Part shown: positions 9,168 to 17,720 of the stretch, one piece after another
Layout: each line of letters starts with the position of its first letter
Numbering within the stretch: the first letter of the stretch is position 1
NCBI RefSeq assembly: GCF_003054555.1
Contig: NZ_CP026304.1
Location: forward strand, 7,192,001 to 7,256,000
Length of the DNA: 64,000 nucleotides
From: Streptomyces lunaelactis
GTDB lineage: Bacteria > Actinomycetota > Actinomycetes > Streptomycetales > Streptomycetaceae
Direction of reading: 5' to 3'
The notes under the pieces: generated by a model
Told to the model about the DNA's origin: nothing
The model's input: the letters and a program-made list of their open reading frames with translations, nothing else
Database searches by the model: none
Program-made: the position numbers and the translations under genes

Positions 9168-9186
9168 CCCGATCGCGCGGATCGGG
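9168..9186. promoter_or_regulatory. Inverted repeat between lysR and transporter genes
   Basis: CCCGATC and GATCGGG form a perfect 7-bp inverted repeat with a 5-base spacer (GCGCG), 38-56 bases before the transporter start and about 60 bases before the LysR start. LysR regulators usually bind imperfect inverted repeats between divergent genes. The site lacks the classical T-N11-A form, so it could instead be a hairpin in the transporter leader. Confidence 0.35.
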
Positions 9187-9223
9187 AGGACCATGGGGCG
9201 GGCACGCCCTGAACCGAGAGCAA

Positions 9224-10285
9224 GTGGAGCACATGAGCCGCCGCACGTTGCCGTTGCCGTCCTGGCTGCCGATCGATCCGTACATCATGGCGCTGCTCGG
9301 CACCGTGGTCCTCGCGGCACTGCTGCCGGCGTCGGGGGCGGCGGCCGAAGTGGCCGGCGGGGCGTCGACCGGCGCGGTGGCCCTGCTCTTCTTTCTGTAC
9401 GGCGCGCGGCTGTCGACGCGCGAGACGCTCGACGGGGTCAGGCACTGGCGGCTCCATCTGACCGTGCTCGCCTCGACGTTCCTTCTCTTCCCCCTGCTGG
9501 GCCTCGCGGCGAAGGGCCTCGAACCGCTGGTGCTGACCCCGCAGCTCTACAACGGGCTGCTGTTCCTGTGCCTGGTGCCGTCGACGATCCAGTCCTCGAT
9601 CGCCTTCACCTCCATCGCCCGCGGGAATGTGCCGGCGGCGATGTGCGCGGGCTCCTTCTCCAGCCTCGCCGGCATCTTCATGACGCCCCTGCTGGCGGCG
9701 GTGCTGCTGGGCGGCAGCGCGGGCGGCTTCTCCGCGGACTCGCTGCTGAAGATCGTGCTGCAGCTGCTGGTGCCGTTCCTGGCGGGGCAGTTGCTGCGGC
9801 GCTGGGTCGGCGCGTTCCTGATGCGCCACAAGAAGGCGCTCGGTTACGTCGACCGCGGGTCGATCCTGCTGGTCGTCTACACGGCCTTCAGCGAAGGCAT
9901 GGTCTCGGGCGTCTGGCACCAGGTGACACCGGCCGGGCTGGGCGTGCTGCTGCTCGTCGAGGCGGTGCTGCTCGCAGCGATGCTGGCGCTGACGTGGTAC
10001 GGGTCGAAGCGGCTGGGCTTCGGCCGGGGGGACCGGATCGCGATCCAGTTCGCGGGTTCGAAGAAGAGCCTGGCGGCGGGGCTGCCGATGGCGAGCGTGC
10101 TGTTCGGGGCGCAGGCGAGTCTGGCGGTGCTGCCTCTGATGCTGTTCCACCAGATGCAGTTGATGGTGTGCGCGGTGCTGGCGAAGCGGAGGGCCCGGGA
10201 TGTGCCCGGGCGAGCCGGCGGCCCGAGGCAGGGGGTGGTCCCCCTCCCACCCCACACGCCTGCCCGGTCCACCCCCATTCACTGA
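9224..10285 (+). CDS. Bile acid:sodium symporter family (SBF-like) transporter
   Basis: The product is about 350 residues with some ten predicted membrane helices. The SBF-like arrangement is clear: LLFFLYGARLSTRETLDG near the first discontinuous helix, FLCLVPSTIQSSIAFTSIARGN in the core, and FAGSKKSLAAGLPMASVLFG in the second core repeat. Members move organic anions with sodium; the substrate here is unknown. The start is uncertain: GTG at 9224 or ATG at 9233 are both in frame and neither has an ideal ribosome binding site. The last 35 residues are hydrophilic and Pro/Arg-rich. The divergent LysR gene is the likely regulator. Confidence 0.85.
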   Translation: MEHMSRRTLPLPSWLPIDPYIMALLGTVVLAALLPASGAAAEVAGGASTGAVALLFFLYGARLSTRETLDGVRHWRLHLTVLASTFLLFPLLGLAAKGLEPLVLTPQLYNGLLFLCLVPSTIQSSIAFTSIARGNVPAAMCAGSFSSLAGIFMTPLLAAVLLGGSAGGFSADSLLKIVLQLLVPFLAGQLLRRWVGAFLMRHKKALGYVDRGSILLVVYTAFSEGMVSGVWHQVTPAGLGVLLLVEAVLLAAMLALTWYGSKRLGFGRGDRIAIQFAGSKKSLAAGLPMASVLFGAQASLAVLPLMLFHQMQLMVCAVLAKRRARDVPGRAGGPRQGVVPLPPHTPARSTPIH

Positions 10286-10382
10286 TTCTTCGTTCAGTAG
10301 TTGCCAACTCTGCCCCGGCCCGCCCGACACTCCCCGCTAGCGTGCACTCGGTCCCCCCGACGATCGCCCCGCGGAGAAGTCC

Positions 10383-12299
10383 ATGTGCAGTCCGCTTCAC
10401 CAGCCCGACGGCCCGCTCGTCCCCGGCTCCAGCCGTCGTACGTTCCTCCGTGCCACCGGACTCGCGGGCGCCGCCACCGCGACCGCCGCCACCGGACTCG
10501 CGAGTGCCGCCACCCCCGCCGCGGCGCTGCCCCAACAGGTCGCACCCCACAACGCACCTGACAACGTTGCCAGCTGGCGTCCCGACACCGACAGCCCCAG
10601 ATTCACGGTCGTCGTCATGCCGGACACCCAGTACCTCTTCGACGGCGCCAGCATCAACTCCGCGCCCGTCGAGGCCTCCCTGCGCTACATCCTCGACCAC
10701 GGCCGCGACGAGAACATCGTCTTCCTCTCGCATCTCGGCGACCTCACCGAGAACGGGCAGCCGGGCGAATTCGGGCCGCTGAGCAAGGCCTTCGACCTCC
10801 TCGACCGCCGCCGCGTCGGCTACAGCGTCGTCGCGGGCAACCACGACATCAAGTCGTCGACCGACGACCAGCGCGGCCGCACCCCGTACCTGGACGCCTT
10901 CGGACCGCAGCGCCTGCGCCGGCTGCCCACCTTCGGCGGGGCCACGCCCGACGGCTACAACACGTACCACCTCTTCCGTGCAGCCGGCCGCGAGTGGCTG
11001 GTCCTCGCGCTCGACTGGCGCCCCTCGGCGGCGGGCCTCGCCTGGGCCAGGGACGTCATCGCCGAGCACCCGAAGACGCCGGTCATCCTCACCACGCACG
11101 AGCTCGTGTACGCGGACAACTCCGGTGACGAGGCCGAGTTCTCCGCGCACGGCAAGCACCTGTGGGACGAGCTGATAGCCGGTCACGACCAGATCTTCCT
11201 CACGCTCAACGGCCACTACTGGCCCGCCGCCCGCACCACCCGCCGGAACGACGCGGGCCACGACGTACATCTGCACATCACCAACTACCAGAACCGCTAC
11301 TACGGCGGCAGCGCGATGATCCGCCTCTACCGCTTCGACCTCGCCAGGAACACCATCGACGTGGAGACCATCTCCCCGTGGATCCTCGGCCGCGCGGGCG
11401 ACAGGCTCAACGAGCTGGAGCGCCGGGAGATCGAAATGACCGGCTCCCAGGACCTCTTCTCCGTGCCCCTCGACTTCGAGAGGCGCTTCGCGGGCTTCGC
11501 GCCCGTCCCGGCACGCGGGCCGCGCCCCGCCGCGAAGATGCTCGTGCCCGGCACCGTCGCGTACTGGCGCTTCGACGGCTCGCACCAGAGCGGCTCCCCG
11601 GGCGACGCCGCCCTCCGCGTCCCCGACCTCTCCGGGCACCGCAACGACCTGATGCGGGAGGCGGTCCCCGGCAGCCCGGCCGAGACGCTCCGCTGGTCCG
11701 ACAGCCACCACCCCGACCAGCCGGGACACGGCAGCCTGTACTTCGACGGCAGCAAGCCCCCGCTGCGCGGCGCGTATCTGCGTACGGCCAACGGCGCCCC
11801 GCTCAACGCCAAGACCTTCCGCTCCGGTTACACCGTCGAGGCGTTCCTCAGGCTCCCCGCCGACTGGGACGCCGGACGTCACGCCTGGGGAGCCGTACTC
11901 GGCCGCCGGGGCACCCTCGGCGCGGGCGGCAAGACCGAAGGCGACCCGGACGAGCCCCTGCTCACCCTCTCCGTCTCCGACGGACCGGGACTCCAGTGGG
12001 CGGCCGCGCCGCTGAACCAGCCGGGGCTCGTCACCAACTGGGGCCATGAGCTGGAGCGCGAGACCTGGTGGCATGTCGCCGTCGTCAACGACGGAAGGCA
12101 CACCACGATGTACGTCGACGGCTGCCCGGTCGCCCGCAACCCCGCCACCCGCACCACCGGACTCGCCACCCTCGGACTGCCCTGGCTGGTGGGCGGCTAC
12201 GAGTACGGCGGCGTACTGGACCGGCTGATGCACGGCTGGCTCGGCGACATCAGGATCGTCGAACGCGCCCTGCCCGTACGCGACTTCATGATCGCCTGA
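10383..12299 (+). CDS. Tat-exported metallophosphoesterase with LamG-like C-terminal domain
   Basis: The 638-residue product begins with a twin-arginine signal (SSRRTFLRATG, then an Ala-rich core and cleavage near residue 48). The calcineurin-like phosphoesterase domain follows: DTQ at 81-83, GDL at 119-121, GNHD at 152-155, then TTHEL and NGHYW, which supply the usual metal ligands. From about residue 390 to the end is a concanavalin-like LamG domain (VAYWRFDG, LYFDGS, YTVEAFLRL, WWHVAVVNDG). It should cleave a phosphoester outside the cell and bind carbohydrate or wall material. Its partner downstream is a second Tat-exported phosphoesterase-type protein. An 11-bp palindrome, AGTTGCCAACT, lies at 10299-10309. 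Confidence 0.88.
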   Translation: MCSPLHQPDGPLVPGSSRRTFLRATGLAGAATATAATGLASAATPAAALPQQVAPHNAPDNVASWRPDTDSPRFTVVVMPDTQYLFDGASINSAPVEASLRYILDHGRDENIVFLSHLGDLTENGQPGEFGPLSKAFDLLDRRRVGYSVVAGNHDIKSSTDDQRGRTPYLDAFGPQRLRRLPTFGGATPDGYNTYHLFRAAGREWLVLALDWRPSAAGLAWARDVIAEHPKTPVILTTHELVYADNSGDEAEFSAHGKHLWDELIAGHDQIFLTLNGHYWPAARTTRRNDAGHDVHLHITNYQNRYYGGSAMIRLYRFDLARNTIDVETISPWILGRAGDRLNELERREIEMTGSQDLFSVPLDFERRFAGFAPVPARGPRPAAKMLVPGTVAYWRFDGSHQSGSPGDAALRVPDLSGHRNDLMREAVPGSPAETLRWSDSHHPDQPGHGSLYFDGSKPPLRGAYLRTANGAPLNAKTFRSGYTVEAFLRLPADWDAGRHAWGAVLGRRGTLGAGGKTEGDPDEPLLTLSVSDGPGLQWAAAPLNQPGLVTNWGHELERETWWHVAVVNDGRHTTMYVDGCPVARNPATRTTGLATLGLPWLVGGYEYGGVLDRLMHGWLGDIRIVERALPVRDFMIA

Positions 12300-12372
12300 C
12301 GTCCGCGACGCAGCCCGCTCCATACCCACTGCCCGCGCCACCCATCGCCCGCGCCACCCACCGAGGAGAGCC

Positions 12373-14043
12373 ATGCCGAGCCCGAATCAGCCCCTGCCCA
12401 GCTGGGCGGACCCCGACGTCCCCGCGGACTCGCTCGACCCGCAGGGACTCTCGCGGCGCGGACTGCTGCGCACCGCGGGCCTGTTCGGCGCCGCCTTCGC
12501 GGGCGGCGCCCTCCTCGGGCCCACCGCGGCCGAGGCGCACACCCCCGCCTGGGGCGACCCCGACCTCGCCTACCTCGTCGGCGACCACCATGTGCACTCC
12601 GTCTACAGCCATGACGCGAAGTACACCTTCTCCCAGCTGGCCACCGCCGCCTCCCGGTACGGCGTCGACTGGATGGTCCTCACCGAGCACAGCAACTTCG
12701 GTCACGCCAGGGCCGGCGGCGCCGACGCCGAGCACCGGGAGATCCTCAGGGCGCGCGCCGACAACCGCCGGATGCTGATCTTCCAGGGCCTGGAGTGGTA
12801 CATCCCCGGCGCCGAGCACGCCACCGTCTTCTCCCCGCCCGGGCGCCACGAGGTCGAGCTGCTCACCCGCTTCGAGGAGGCCTACGACGGCAAGCTCCTC
12901 GGCTACACCGCGGGCGCCCCCACCCACCCGGACACCCCGCGCAACGAGGCCCACGCCGTCAAGGCCCTGCAGTGGCTCGACCAGCAGCGCCGCCGCGGAT
13001 ATGTCGACGACGTCCTCGTCCTCGCCAACCACCCGCAGCGCCTCGGCATCGACTCCCCGCACGAGATGCGCGCCTGGCGCGACGCCGCGCCCGGGATCAT
13101 GATCGGCATGGAGGGCGCGCCCGGCGCCCAGGGCGCCGCGCACCCCGGCCGCGGAGCCTCCAGTATCCGCGGAGAGTACGAGAACTCTCCTTCCGCGAAC
13201 TCCTGGCCCGGCTTTCCGCGCGAGGCCTATGTCACGTACGGCGGTTTCGACTGGGCGACCGCGACCGTCGGCGGCCTCTGGGACGCGATGCTCGCCGAGG
13301 GCAAGCTCTTCTCGATCACGTCCAACTCGGACGTTCACCGGGTCGTGTTCGACACCTGGAAGAACGGTGACTGGCTGCCCGGCCAGAACTTCGACAACAC
13401 CGGCCGGCTCCCGGACCCCGTCAACACCACCGAGCCGCAGCCCGGCAGCGACCTCTGGCCCGGCCAGTTCAGCCGTACGCACGTCGGCGTGACCCGCTAC
13501 GGCTACCGCCAGGTGATGGCGGGCCTGCGGGCGGGCCGCGTCTGGGTCGACCACGGCCAGCTCATCGACGGCATCGACGTACGCGTGAACCGGGAGCACG
13601 GCATCGGCCGCGGCGTCACCCTCGGCGGGCGGCTGCGCGTACGACGCGGCGAGAAGATCGTCCTCAACGTCACCGTCACCACCGCGTCCCGCCCCAACCA
13701 CCACGGTGAGGTGCCGCGACTGGCCCACCTCGATGTGATCCGCGGGGCGGTGTGCGGACCGGCCGCCGACCGCGACGAGTGGCGCGCGCCCGACACCAAG
13801 GTCGTGCACACCGCCGACGTCGAGGGCCGCACGGGCCGCTACACCCTGCGTATCCCGCTGGGCAGGGCCGAGGAGTCCTGCTACCTGCGGCTGCGCGGCA
13901 GCGACGGCAAGCGCAACGGCCCCGGACGCCTGGGCGCGTCCGTCGACCCGCACGGTCCGATCACGCACGAGCCGGGCAACGGCGACCCGTGGGTGGACAC
14001 CTGGCTCTACACCAACCCGGTCTTCGTGGACGTGGTCCGCTGA
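12373..14043 (+). CDS. Tat-exported PHP-domain metal-dependent phosphoesterase-like protein
   Basis: The 556-residue protein has a Tat signal (LSRRGLLRTAGLFGA, cleavage near AEAHT at 55). Next comes a PHP domain with the first metal motif DHHVHS at 71-76 and a second metal-site segment LTEHSNFGH. Later histidines such as LANHPQR and SDVH complete the pattern. PHP proteins hydrolyse phosphoesters with Zn, Mn or Fe clusters. The gene starts 73 bases after the metallophosphoesterase gene in the same direction, after GAGGAGAG. Co-export of two different phosphoesterases suggests a shared extracellular phosphate-containing substrate, which is inference. Confidence 0.82.
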   Translation: MPSPNQPLPSWADPDVPADSLDPQGLSRRGLLRTAGLFGAAFAGGALLGPTAAEAHTPAWGDPDLAYLVGDHHVHSVYSHDAKYTFSQLATAASRYGVDWMVLTEHSNFGHARAGGADAEHREILRARADNRRMLIFQGLEWYIPGAEHATVFSPPGRHEVELLTRFEEAYDGKLLGYTAGAPTHPDTPRNEAHAVKALQWLDQQRRRGYVDDVLVLANHPQRLGIDSPHEMRAWRDAAPGIMIGMEGAPGAQGAAHPGRGASSIRGEYENSPSANSWPGFPREAYVTYGGFDWATATVGGLWDAMLAEGKLFSITSNSDVHRVVFDTWKNGDWLPGQNFDNTGRLPDPVNTTEPQPGSDLWPGQFSRTHVGVTRYGYRQVMAGLRAGRVWVDHGQLIDGIDVRVNREHGIGRGVTLGGRLRVRRGEKIVLNVTVTTASRPNHHGEVPRLAHLDVIRGAVCGPAADRDEWRAPDTKVVHTADVEGRTGRYTLRIPLGRAEESCYLRLRGSDGKRNGPGRLGASVDPHGPITHEPGNGDPWVDTWLYTNPVFVDVVR

Positions 14044-14083
14044 GGGACCTGGCACGGGAGGGACCCGGCACGGAGGGACCCGG
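14044..14083 (+). repeat. Short tandem repeat downstream of the PHP gene
   Basis: Three head-to-tail copies of a 15-16 base unit (GGGACCTGGCACGGGA, GGGACCCGGCACGGA, GGGACCCGGC) follow the stop codon and run into the terminator hairpin. No coding role is apparent. Confidence 0.6.
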
Positions 14084-14114
14084 CCGGCGCAGGGGGCGCT
14101 CCCCGCCGGCCGGG
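14079..14114. terminator. Bidirectional hairpin between convergent PHP and fdhD genes
   Basis: CCCGGCCGGC (14079-14088) pairs with GCCGGCCGGG (14105-14114). Inside, GGGG pairs with CCCC, leaving a small bulge. There is no T-tract, as is usual for many streptomycete terminators. It sits between the 3' ends of two convergent transcription units. Confidence 0.7.
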
Positions 14115-14140
14115 CCCGTATCCCGTGCAGCGGGGGCGCC

Positions 14141-14986
14141 TCAGACCCCGGTGCTCAGGGCGATGCGCTCGTCGCCCGCGTACACGTTCATATTGGCGCC
14201 GCGCAGAAAGCCGACCAGGGTCAGACCCGCCTCGGCGGCCAGGTCGACGGCGAGCGACGACGGGGCCGAGACCGCGGCCAGGACCGGGATACCGGCCATC
14301 ACCGCTTTCTGTGCCAGCTCGAAGGACGCCCGCCCCGACACCAGCAGGATCACCCGCGACAGCGGCAGCCGGTCGTCTCGGAGCGCGCGGCCGACGAGCT
14401 TGTCGACCGCGTTGTGCCGGCCGACGTCCTCCCGTACGTCCAGCAGCTCGCCCTCCTCGGAGAAGAGCGCGGCCGCGTGCAGACCCCCGGTCCGGTCGAA
14501 GACCCGCTGCGCCGCCCGCAGCCGGTCGGGGAGGCGGGCGAGCAGCGCGGGCTCGACGCGGACCGGGGGAGTGTCGGCGATCGGGAAGCGGGCGGTGGTG
14601 CGTACGGCATCCAGGCTGGCCTTGCCGCACAGACCGCAGGACGACGTGGTGTAGACGTTGCGCTCGAGCGTGATGTCGGGGACGGGCACGCCGGGCGCGA
14701 GCTGGACGTCCACCACGTTGTACGTGTTGGTCCCGTCGTCCTTCGCACCGGCGCAGTACACGATGTTGCGCACCTCGCCCGCCGCCCCGAGCACGCCCTC
14801 GCTGACCAGGAAGCCCGCCGCGAGCGCGAAGTCGTCGCCCGGGGTGCGCATGGTGATCGCGAGCGGCTTGCCGTTGAGCCGGATCTCCAGGGGCTCCTCG
14901 GCGACCAGGGTGTCGGGACGGCTCGACACCACCCCGTCCCTGATGCGGATGGTGCGGCGGCGCTCGGTGACCCGTCCCATGGCCAT
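14141..14986 (-). CDS. fdhD: Formate dehydrogenase accessory sulfurtransferase FdhD
   Basis: FdhD carries sulfur from a cysteine desulfurase to the molybdenum cofactor so that formate dehydrogenase becomes active. The 281-residue product shows the conserved cysteine pair in SSCGLCGK (Cys117, Cys120), the segment DDFALAAGFLVSEG and the C-terminal GRASFELAQKA region. The ATG at 14986 overlaps the TGA of the upstream gene (TGATG), which suggests translational coupling; a GTG at 14989 and an ATG at 14980 are alternatives. It is the last gene of the five-gene fdh operon. Confidence 0.93.
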   Translation of the reverse strand: MAMGRVTERRRTIRIRDGVVSSRPDTLVAEEPLEIRLNGKPLAITMRTPGDDFALAAGFLVSEGVLGAAGEVRNIVYCAGAKDDGTNTYNVVDVQLAPGVPVPDITLERNVYTTSSCGLCGKASLDAVRTTARFPIADTPPVRVEPALLARLPDRLRAAQRVFDRTGGLHAAALFSEEGELLDVREDVGRHNAVDKLVGRALRDDRLPLSRVILLVSGRASFELAQKAVMAGIPVLAAVSAPSSLAVDLAAEAGLTLVGFLRGANMNVYAGDERIALSTGV

Positions 14987-15846
14987 CACATCCGATTCTG
15001 TACGTGCTGGTAGCCGAAGCGGCCCTTGATGCAGAGGTTGCCGTGGGTCACCGGGTTGTCGTGCGGCGAGGTGACCTTGACGATTTCATTCTCCTGCACA
15101 TGCAGAGTGAGGTTGCAGCCGACGCCGCAGTAGGCGCAGACCGTGGTCGTCTCCGTCTGGGCGGCCTCGTCCCAGGTGCCGGCCTCGCGCATGTCGAATT
15201 CGGTCTTGAAGGACAGCGCGCCGGTGGGACAGACCTCGATGCAGTTGCCGCAGTAGACGCAGGCGGAGTCGGTGAGCGGGGCGTCGTGCTCGGTGGAGAT
15301 ACGGGTGTCGAAACCGCGGCCCGCGACGGCGATGGCGAAGGTGTTCTGCCACTGCTCGCCACAGGCGTCCACGCACTTGTAGCAGAGGATGCACTTGTCG
15401 TAGTCGCGGACATACAGCTCGTTGTCGACCTTGGGTTCTTCGTTGACGCGGGCCGCGTCCGCGCCGAAGCGGGCCGGCTTCGCCTCGTACTCCTTGATCC
15501 ACTCGGCTGCGCGCGGGGTGGTCGACAGATCCGTGGACGAGGCGAGCAGCTCCAGCACGATCTTGCGGCTGTGCCGGGCGCGCTCGGTGTCGGTGCGCAC
15601 CGTCATGCCCGCCTCGGCGCGGCGGGAACAAGCGGGCGCGAGCGTGCGCGCCCCCTCCACCTCCACCACGCACACCCGGCACGCGTTCTTGGGCGTGAGC
15701 GTGTCGCCCTCGCACAGGGTCGGGATGTCCTTGCCGGCGCCTCGGCAGGCGTCCAGGATCGTCGATCCCTCGGGGACGCGTACGGGCTGCTCGTCGAGCG
15801 TGAACTCGACGAGCCTGCGCGGCGGCTGAAGCGGTACCACGGTCAT
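14986..15846 (-). CDS. Formate dehydrogenase iron-sulfur subunit (N-terminal part of a split FdhA)
   Basis: The 286-residue protein corresponds to the electron-transfer front end of NAD-linked formate dehydrogenase alpha chains. It has a plant-type [2Fe-2S] domain (Cys45, 56, 59, 73) and two ferredoxin [4Fe-4S] motifs (Cys152/155/158/162 and Cys196/199/202/206). At its C-terminus is the [4Fe-4S] motif that normally opens the molybdopterin domain (Cys237/240/244 and 272, ending in LCIKGRFGYQHVQNRM). The catalytic molybdopterin domain itself is missing here and is encoded two genes upstream. No cysteines occur between residues 74 and 151, so the His-Cys3 cluster of NuoG/FdsA-type chains is absent. 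Its start overlaps the upstream gene by ATGA, and its stop overlaps fdhD. Confidence 0.88.
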   Translation of the reverse strand: MTVVPLQPPRRLVEFTLDEQPVRVPEGSTILDACRGAGKDIPTLCEGDTLTPKNACRVCVVEVEGARTLAPACSRRAEAGMTVRTDTERARHSRKIVLELLASSTDLSTTPRAAEWIKEYEAKPARFGADAARVNEEPKVDNELYVRDYDKCILCYKCVDACGEQWQNTFAIAVAGRGFDTRISTEHDAPLTDSACVYCGNCIEVCPTGALSFKTEFDMREAGTWDEAAQTETTTVCAYCGVGCNLTLHVQENEIVKVTSPHDNPVTHGNLCIKGRFGYQHVQNRM

Positions 15847-17720
15847 TCGTAGGCTCCCAGCCGGTCGATGGCGGATTCGACGGCGTTCCAGGCGGTCTGT
15901 CCGAGACCGCAGATCGAGGCGTCGCGCATGGCCCGGCCGACCTCGCGCAGCAGCACGATGTCGTCAGCGGCGTCGGCGCCCGTACGGTCCTTGATGCGGT
16001 GCAGGGCCTCCTCCTGGCGGACCGTGCCGACGCGGCAGGGAACGCACTGCCCGCAGGACTCGTCCCGGAAGAACTCCGCGATGCGCAGCAGGATGCGAGG
16101 CAGTTCCACGGTGTCGCCGAGGACGAGCACCACGCCGGAGCCGAGCGTCGTGCCCGCGGCCCGGGTGCCCTCGAAGGTCAGCGTTATGTCCAGCTCGTCG
16201 GGGCGTACGAAGCTTCCGGCGGCCCCGCCGAGGAGCACGGCGCGCATGGCCCCGGGCGGCCCGGCGAGCTCGATCAGCTCACGCAGCGTGGCCCCGAACG
16301 GCAGCTCGTACACGCCCGGCCGGCCCACATTGCCGGAGAGACAGAACAGCTTGGTCTCCTCGGCCCGGCCGGTGAGGATGGGCAGGACATTGACCAGCGT
16401 CTCGACGTTGTTGACGGCCGTGGGCTTCCCGAAGAGGCCCTTCTCGACGGGGAAGGGCGGCTTGGAGCGGGGCTCGCCGCGGTACCCCTCGATGGAGTTG
16501 AAGATCGCTGTCTCTTCGCCGCAGATGTACGCGCCGGCGCCGCGGCGTATCTCGATGTCGAACGCGTACCCCTGGCCGAGGACGTCCTCGCCGAGCAGTC
16601 CGCGTGCCCTGGCCCGGGCGATGGCGTTGCCGAGCCGCTCGAGGGCGCGGGGGTACTCACCTCGGAGGTAGAGGTATCCCTGGTGCGCGCCGATGGCGTA
16701 GCCCGCGATGGTCATCGCCTCGATGAGGGCATACGGATCGCCCTCCATCAGGACGCGGTCCTTGAAGGTGCCGGGCTCGCTCTCGTCGGCGTTGCAGACG
16801 AGGTAGTGCGGGTGGTCGGGCTGGGAGGCGGTGGCCTGCCACTTGCGACCGGTCGGGAAGGCGGCACCGCCGCGGCCGAGGAGTCCGGCGTCGGTGACTT
16901 CGCGGATGACGGCGGCGGGGCCGATGGCGAAGGCGCGACGGAGGGCGGCGTAGCCGCCGTTGGCGCGGTAGTCGTCGAGGGAGGTGGGGTCGACGAGCCC
17001 GACGCGCTTGAGGAGCACCAGCCCCGGATCCCCGGCCTGTGGCACGGCTGCGGCGGCGGGGGGCTCGTCGGGCGCGTGCTGCGGGGCGTTGACGGCGGAG
17101 ACGACGGCCTCGACGCCGGCCGGGGCGATGACGGCGGTGGCGTAATACTCAGCCCCTCCGGGCACACCCAGCCCCGCCGGCGATTGAGGCGCGGGGTCCG
17201 GGGCGGAGCCCCGGGGAGCGGGGGGCGCGGAGCCCCGGGAAGGCGCGCCCGCCTGGAGCAGCAGCGCCGCCGGGGCCCGCTCGCACAGGCCCAGGCACGG
17301 GCTCGGCTGCACGGCCACGTCCGGGCCCAGCCCTTCGGCAAGCGCCGTCGAACCACCGCGCGCCGCACACGCCAGGTCCGTACACACGTGCAGCACCTTC
17401 GACGCCCGTGGCTTCACCGAGAACATGGAGTAGAACGTCGCCACCCCGTACGCCTCCGCCGGCGGCACCGTGAGCCGCCGGCAGATGTAGTCCAGCGCGC
17501 CCTCGCTCAGCCAGCCCACCCGGTCGTTCACCGCGTGCAGCGCCGGCAGCAGCAGGTCACGCCGGTCGCGGGCCGCCGCGCCACCGCGCGCCCAGCGCAG
17601 GTCCTCGTCCGTACGCTCGGTGCCGCCCTCCCAGCCCGTGCCCGCCGGGCCCAGCAACCCGTCGACAGCGGCCCGTTCGTCGTCCGACACCTTCGCCGCG
17701 TCCGCGAATTTCAGGTCCAT
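15843..17720 (-). CDS. NuoE-NuoF fusion, NADH-reactive diaphorase subunit of formate dehydrogenase
   Basis: The 625-residue protein joins two subunits usually encoded separately (FdsG and FdsB). Residues about 50-155 are a thioredoxin-like NuoE domain with the [2Fe-2S] ligands Cys113, Cys118, Cys142, Cys146. Residues about 235-620 are NuoF-like: FMN/NADH site GRGGAAFPTGRKW, GAGAYICGEETA, and the [4Fe-4S] loop ESCGQCVPCR. It passes electrons from formate to NAD+. The linker (about 157-190) is Ala/Pro/Gly-rich and is encoded by a dispersed palindromic repeat. The start is ATG 17720, overlapping the upstream catalytic gene by 10 bases; the longer frame upstream is a shadow. Confidence 0.9.
   Translation of the reverse strand: MDLKFADAAKVSDDERAAVDGLLGPAGTGWEGGTERTDEDLRWARGGAAARDRRDLLLPALHAVNDRVGWLSEGALDYICRRLTVPPAEAYGVATFYSMFSVKPRASKVLHVCTDLACAARGGSTALAEGLGPDVAVQPSPCLGLCERAPAALLLQAGAPSRGSAPPAPRGSAPDPAPQSPAGLGVPGGAEYYATAVIAPAGVEAVVSAVNAPQHAPDEPPAAAAVPQAGDPGLVLLKRVGLVDPTSLDDYRANGGYAALRRAFAIGPAAVIREVTDAGLLGRGGAAFPTGRKWQATASQPDHPHYLVCNADESEPGTFKDRVLMEGDPYALIEAMTIAGYAIGAHQGYLYLRGEYPRALERLGNAIARARARGLLGEDVLGQGYAFDIEIRRGAGAYICGEETAIFNSIEGYRGEPRSKPPFPVEKGLFGKPTAVNNVETLVNVLPILTGRAEETKLFCLSGNVGRPGVYELPFGATLRELIELAGPPGAMRAVLLGGAAGSFVRPDELDITLTFEGTRAAGTTLGSGVVLVLGDTVELPRILLRIAEFFRDESCGQCVPCRVGTVRQEEALHRIKDRTGADAADDIVLLREVGRAMRDASICGLGQTAWNAVESAIDRLGAYE
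17161..17250. repeat. Streptomycete-type palindromic repeat inside the NuoE-NuoF linker
   Basis: The segment holds CCGCCGGCGATTGAGG (17174-17189) followed by GC-rich palindromes such as CCGGGGCGGAGCCCCGG and GCGCGGAGCCCCGG. The first part matches 34545-34565 at 18 of 21 positions, which shows within this window that it is dispersed. From memory, similar elements are common between streptomycete genes. Here it lies in frame in a coding sequence and translates to a Pro/Ala/Gly linker. Confidence 0.7.

Noticed and set aside
10277..10300. Possible PHO boxes before the exported phosphoesterase
   Set aside because: ATTCACT and GTTCAGT words are present but spaced by 15-16 bases and not the 11-base step of PhoP direct repeats, so the match is not convincing.
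9888..12374. An 828-codon open frame on the minus strand
   Set aside because: It is antisense to the Tat-exported metallophosphoesterase with intact motifs and has low-complexity Arg/Gly/Pro composition without recognisable domains.
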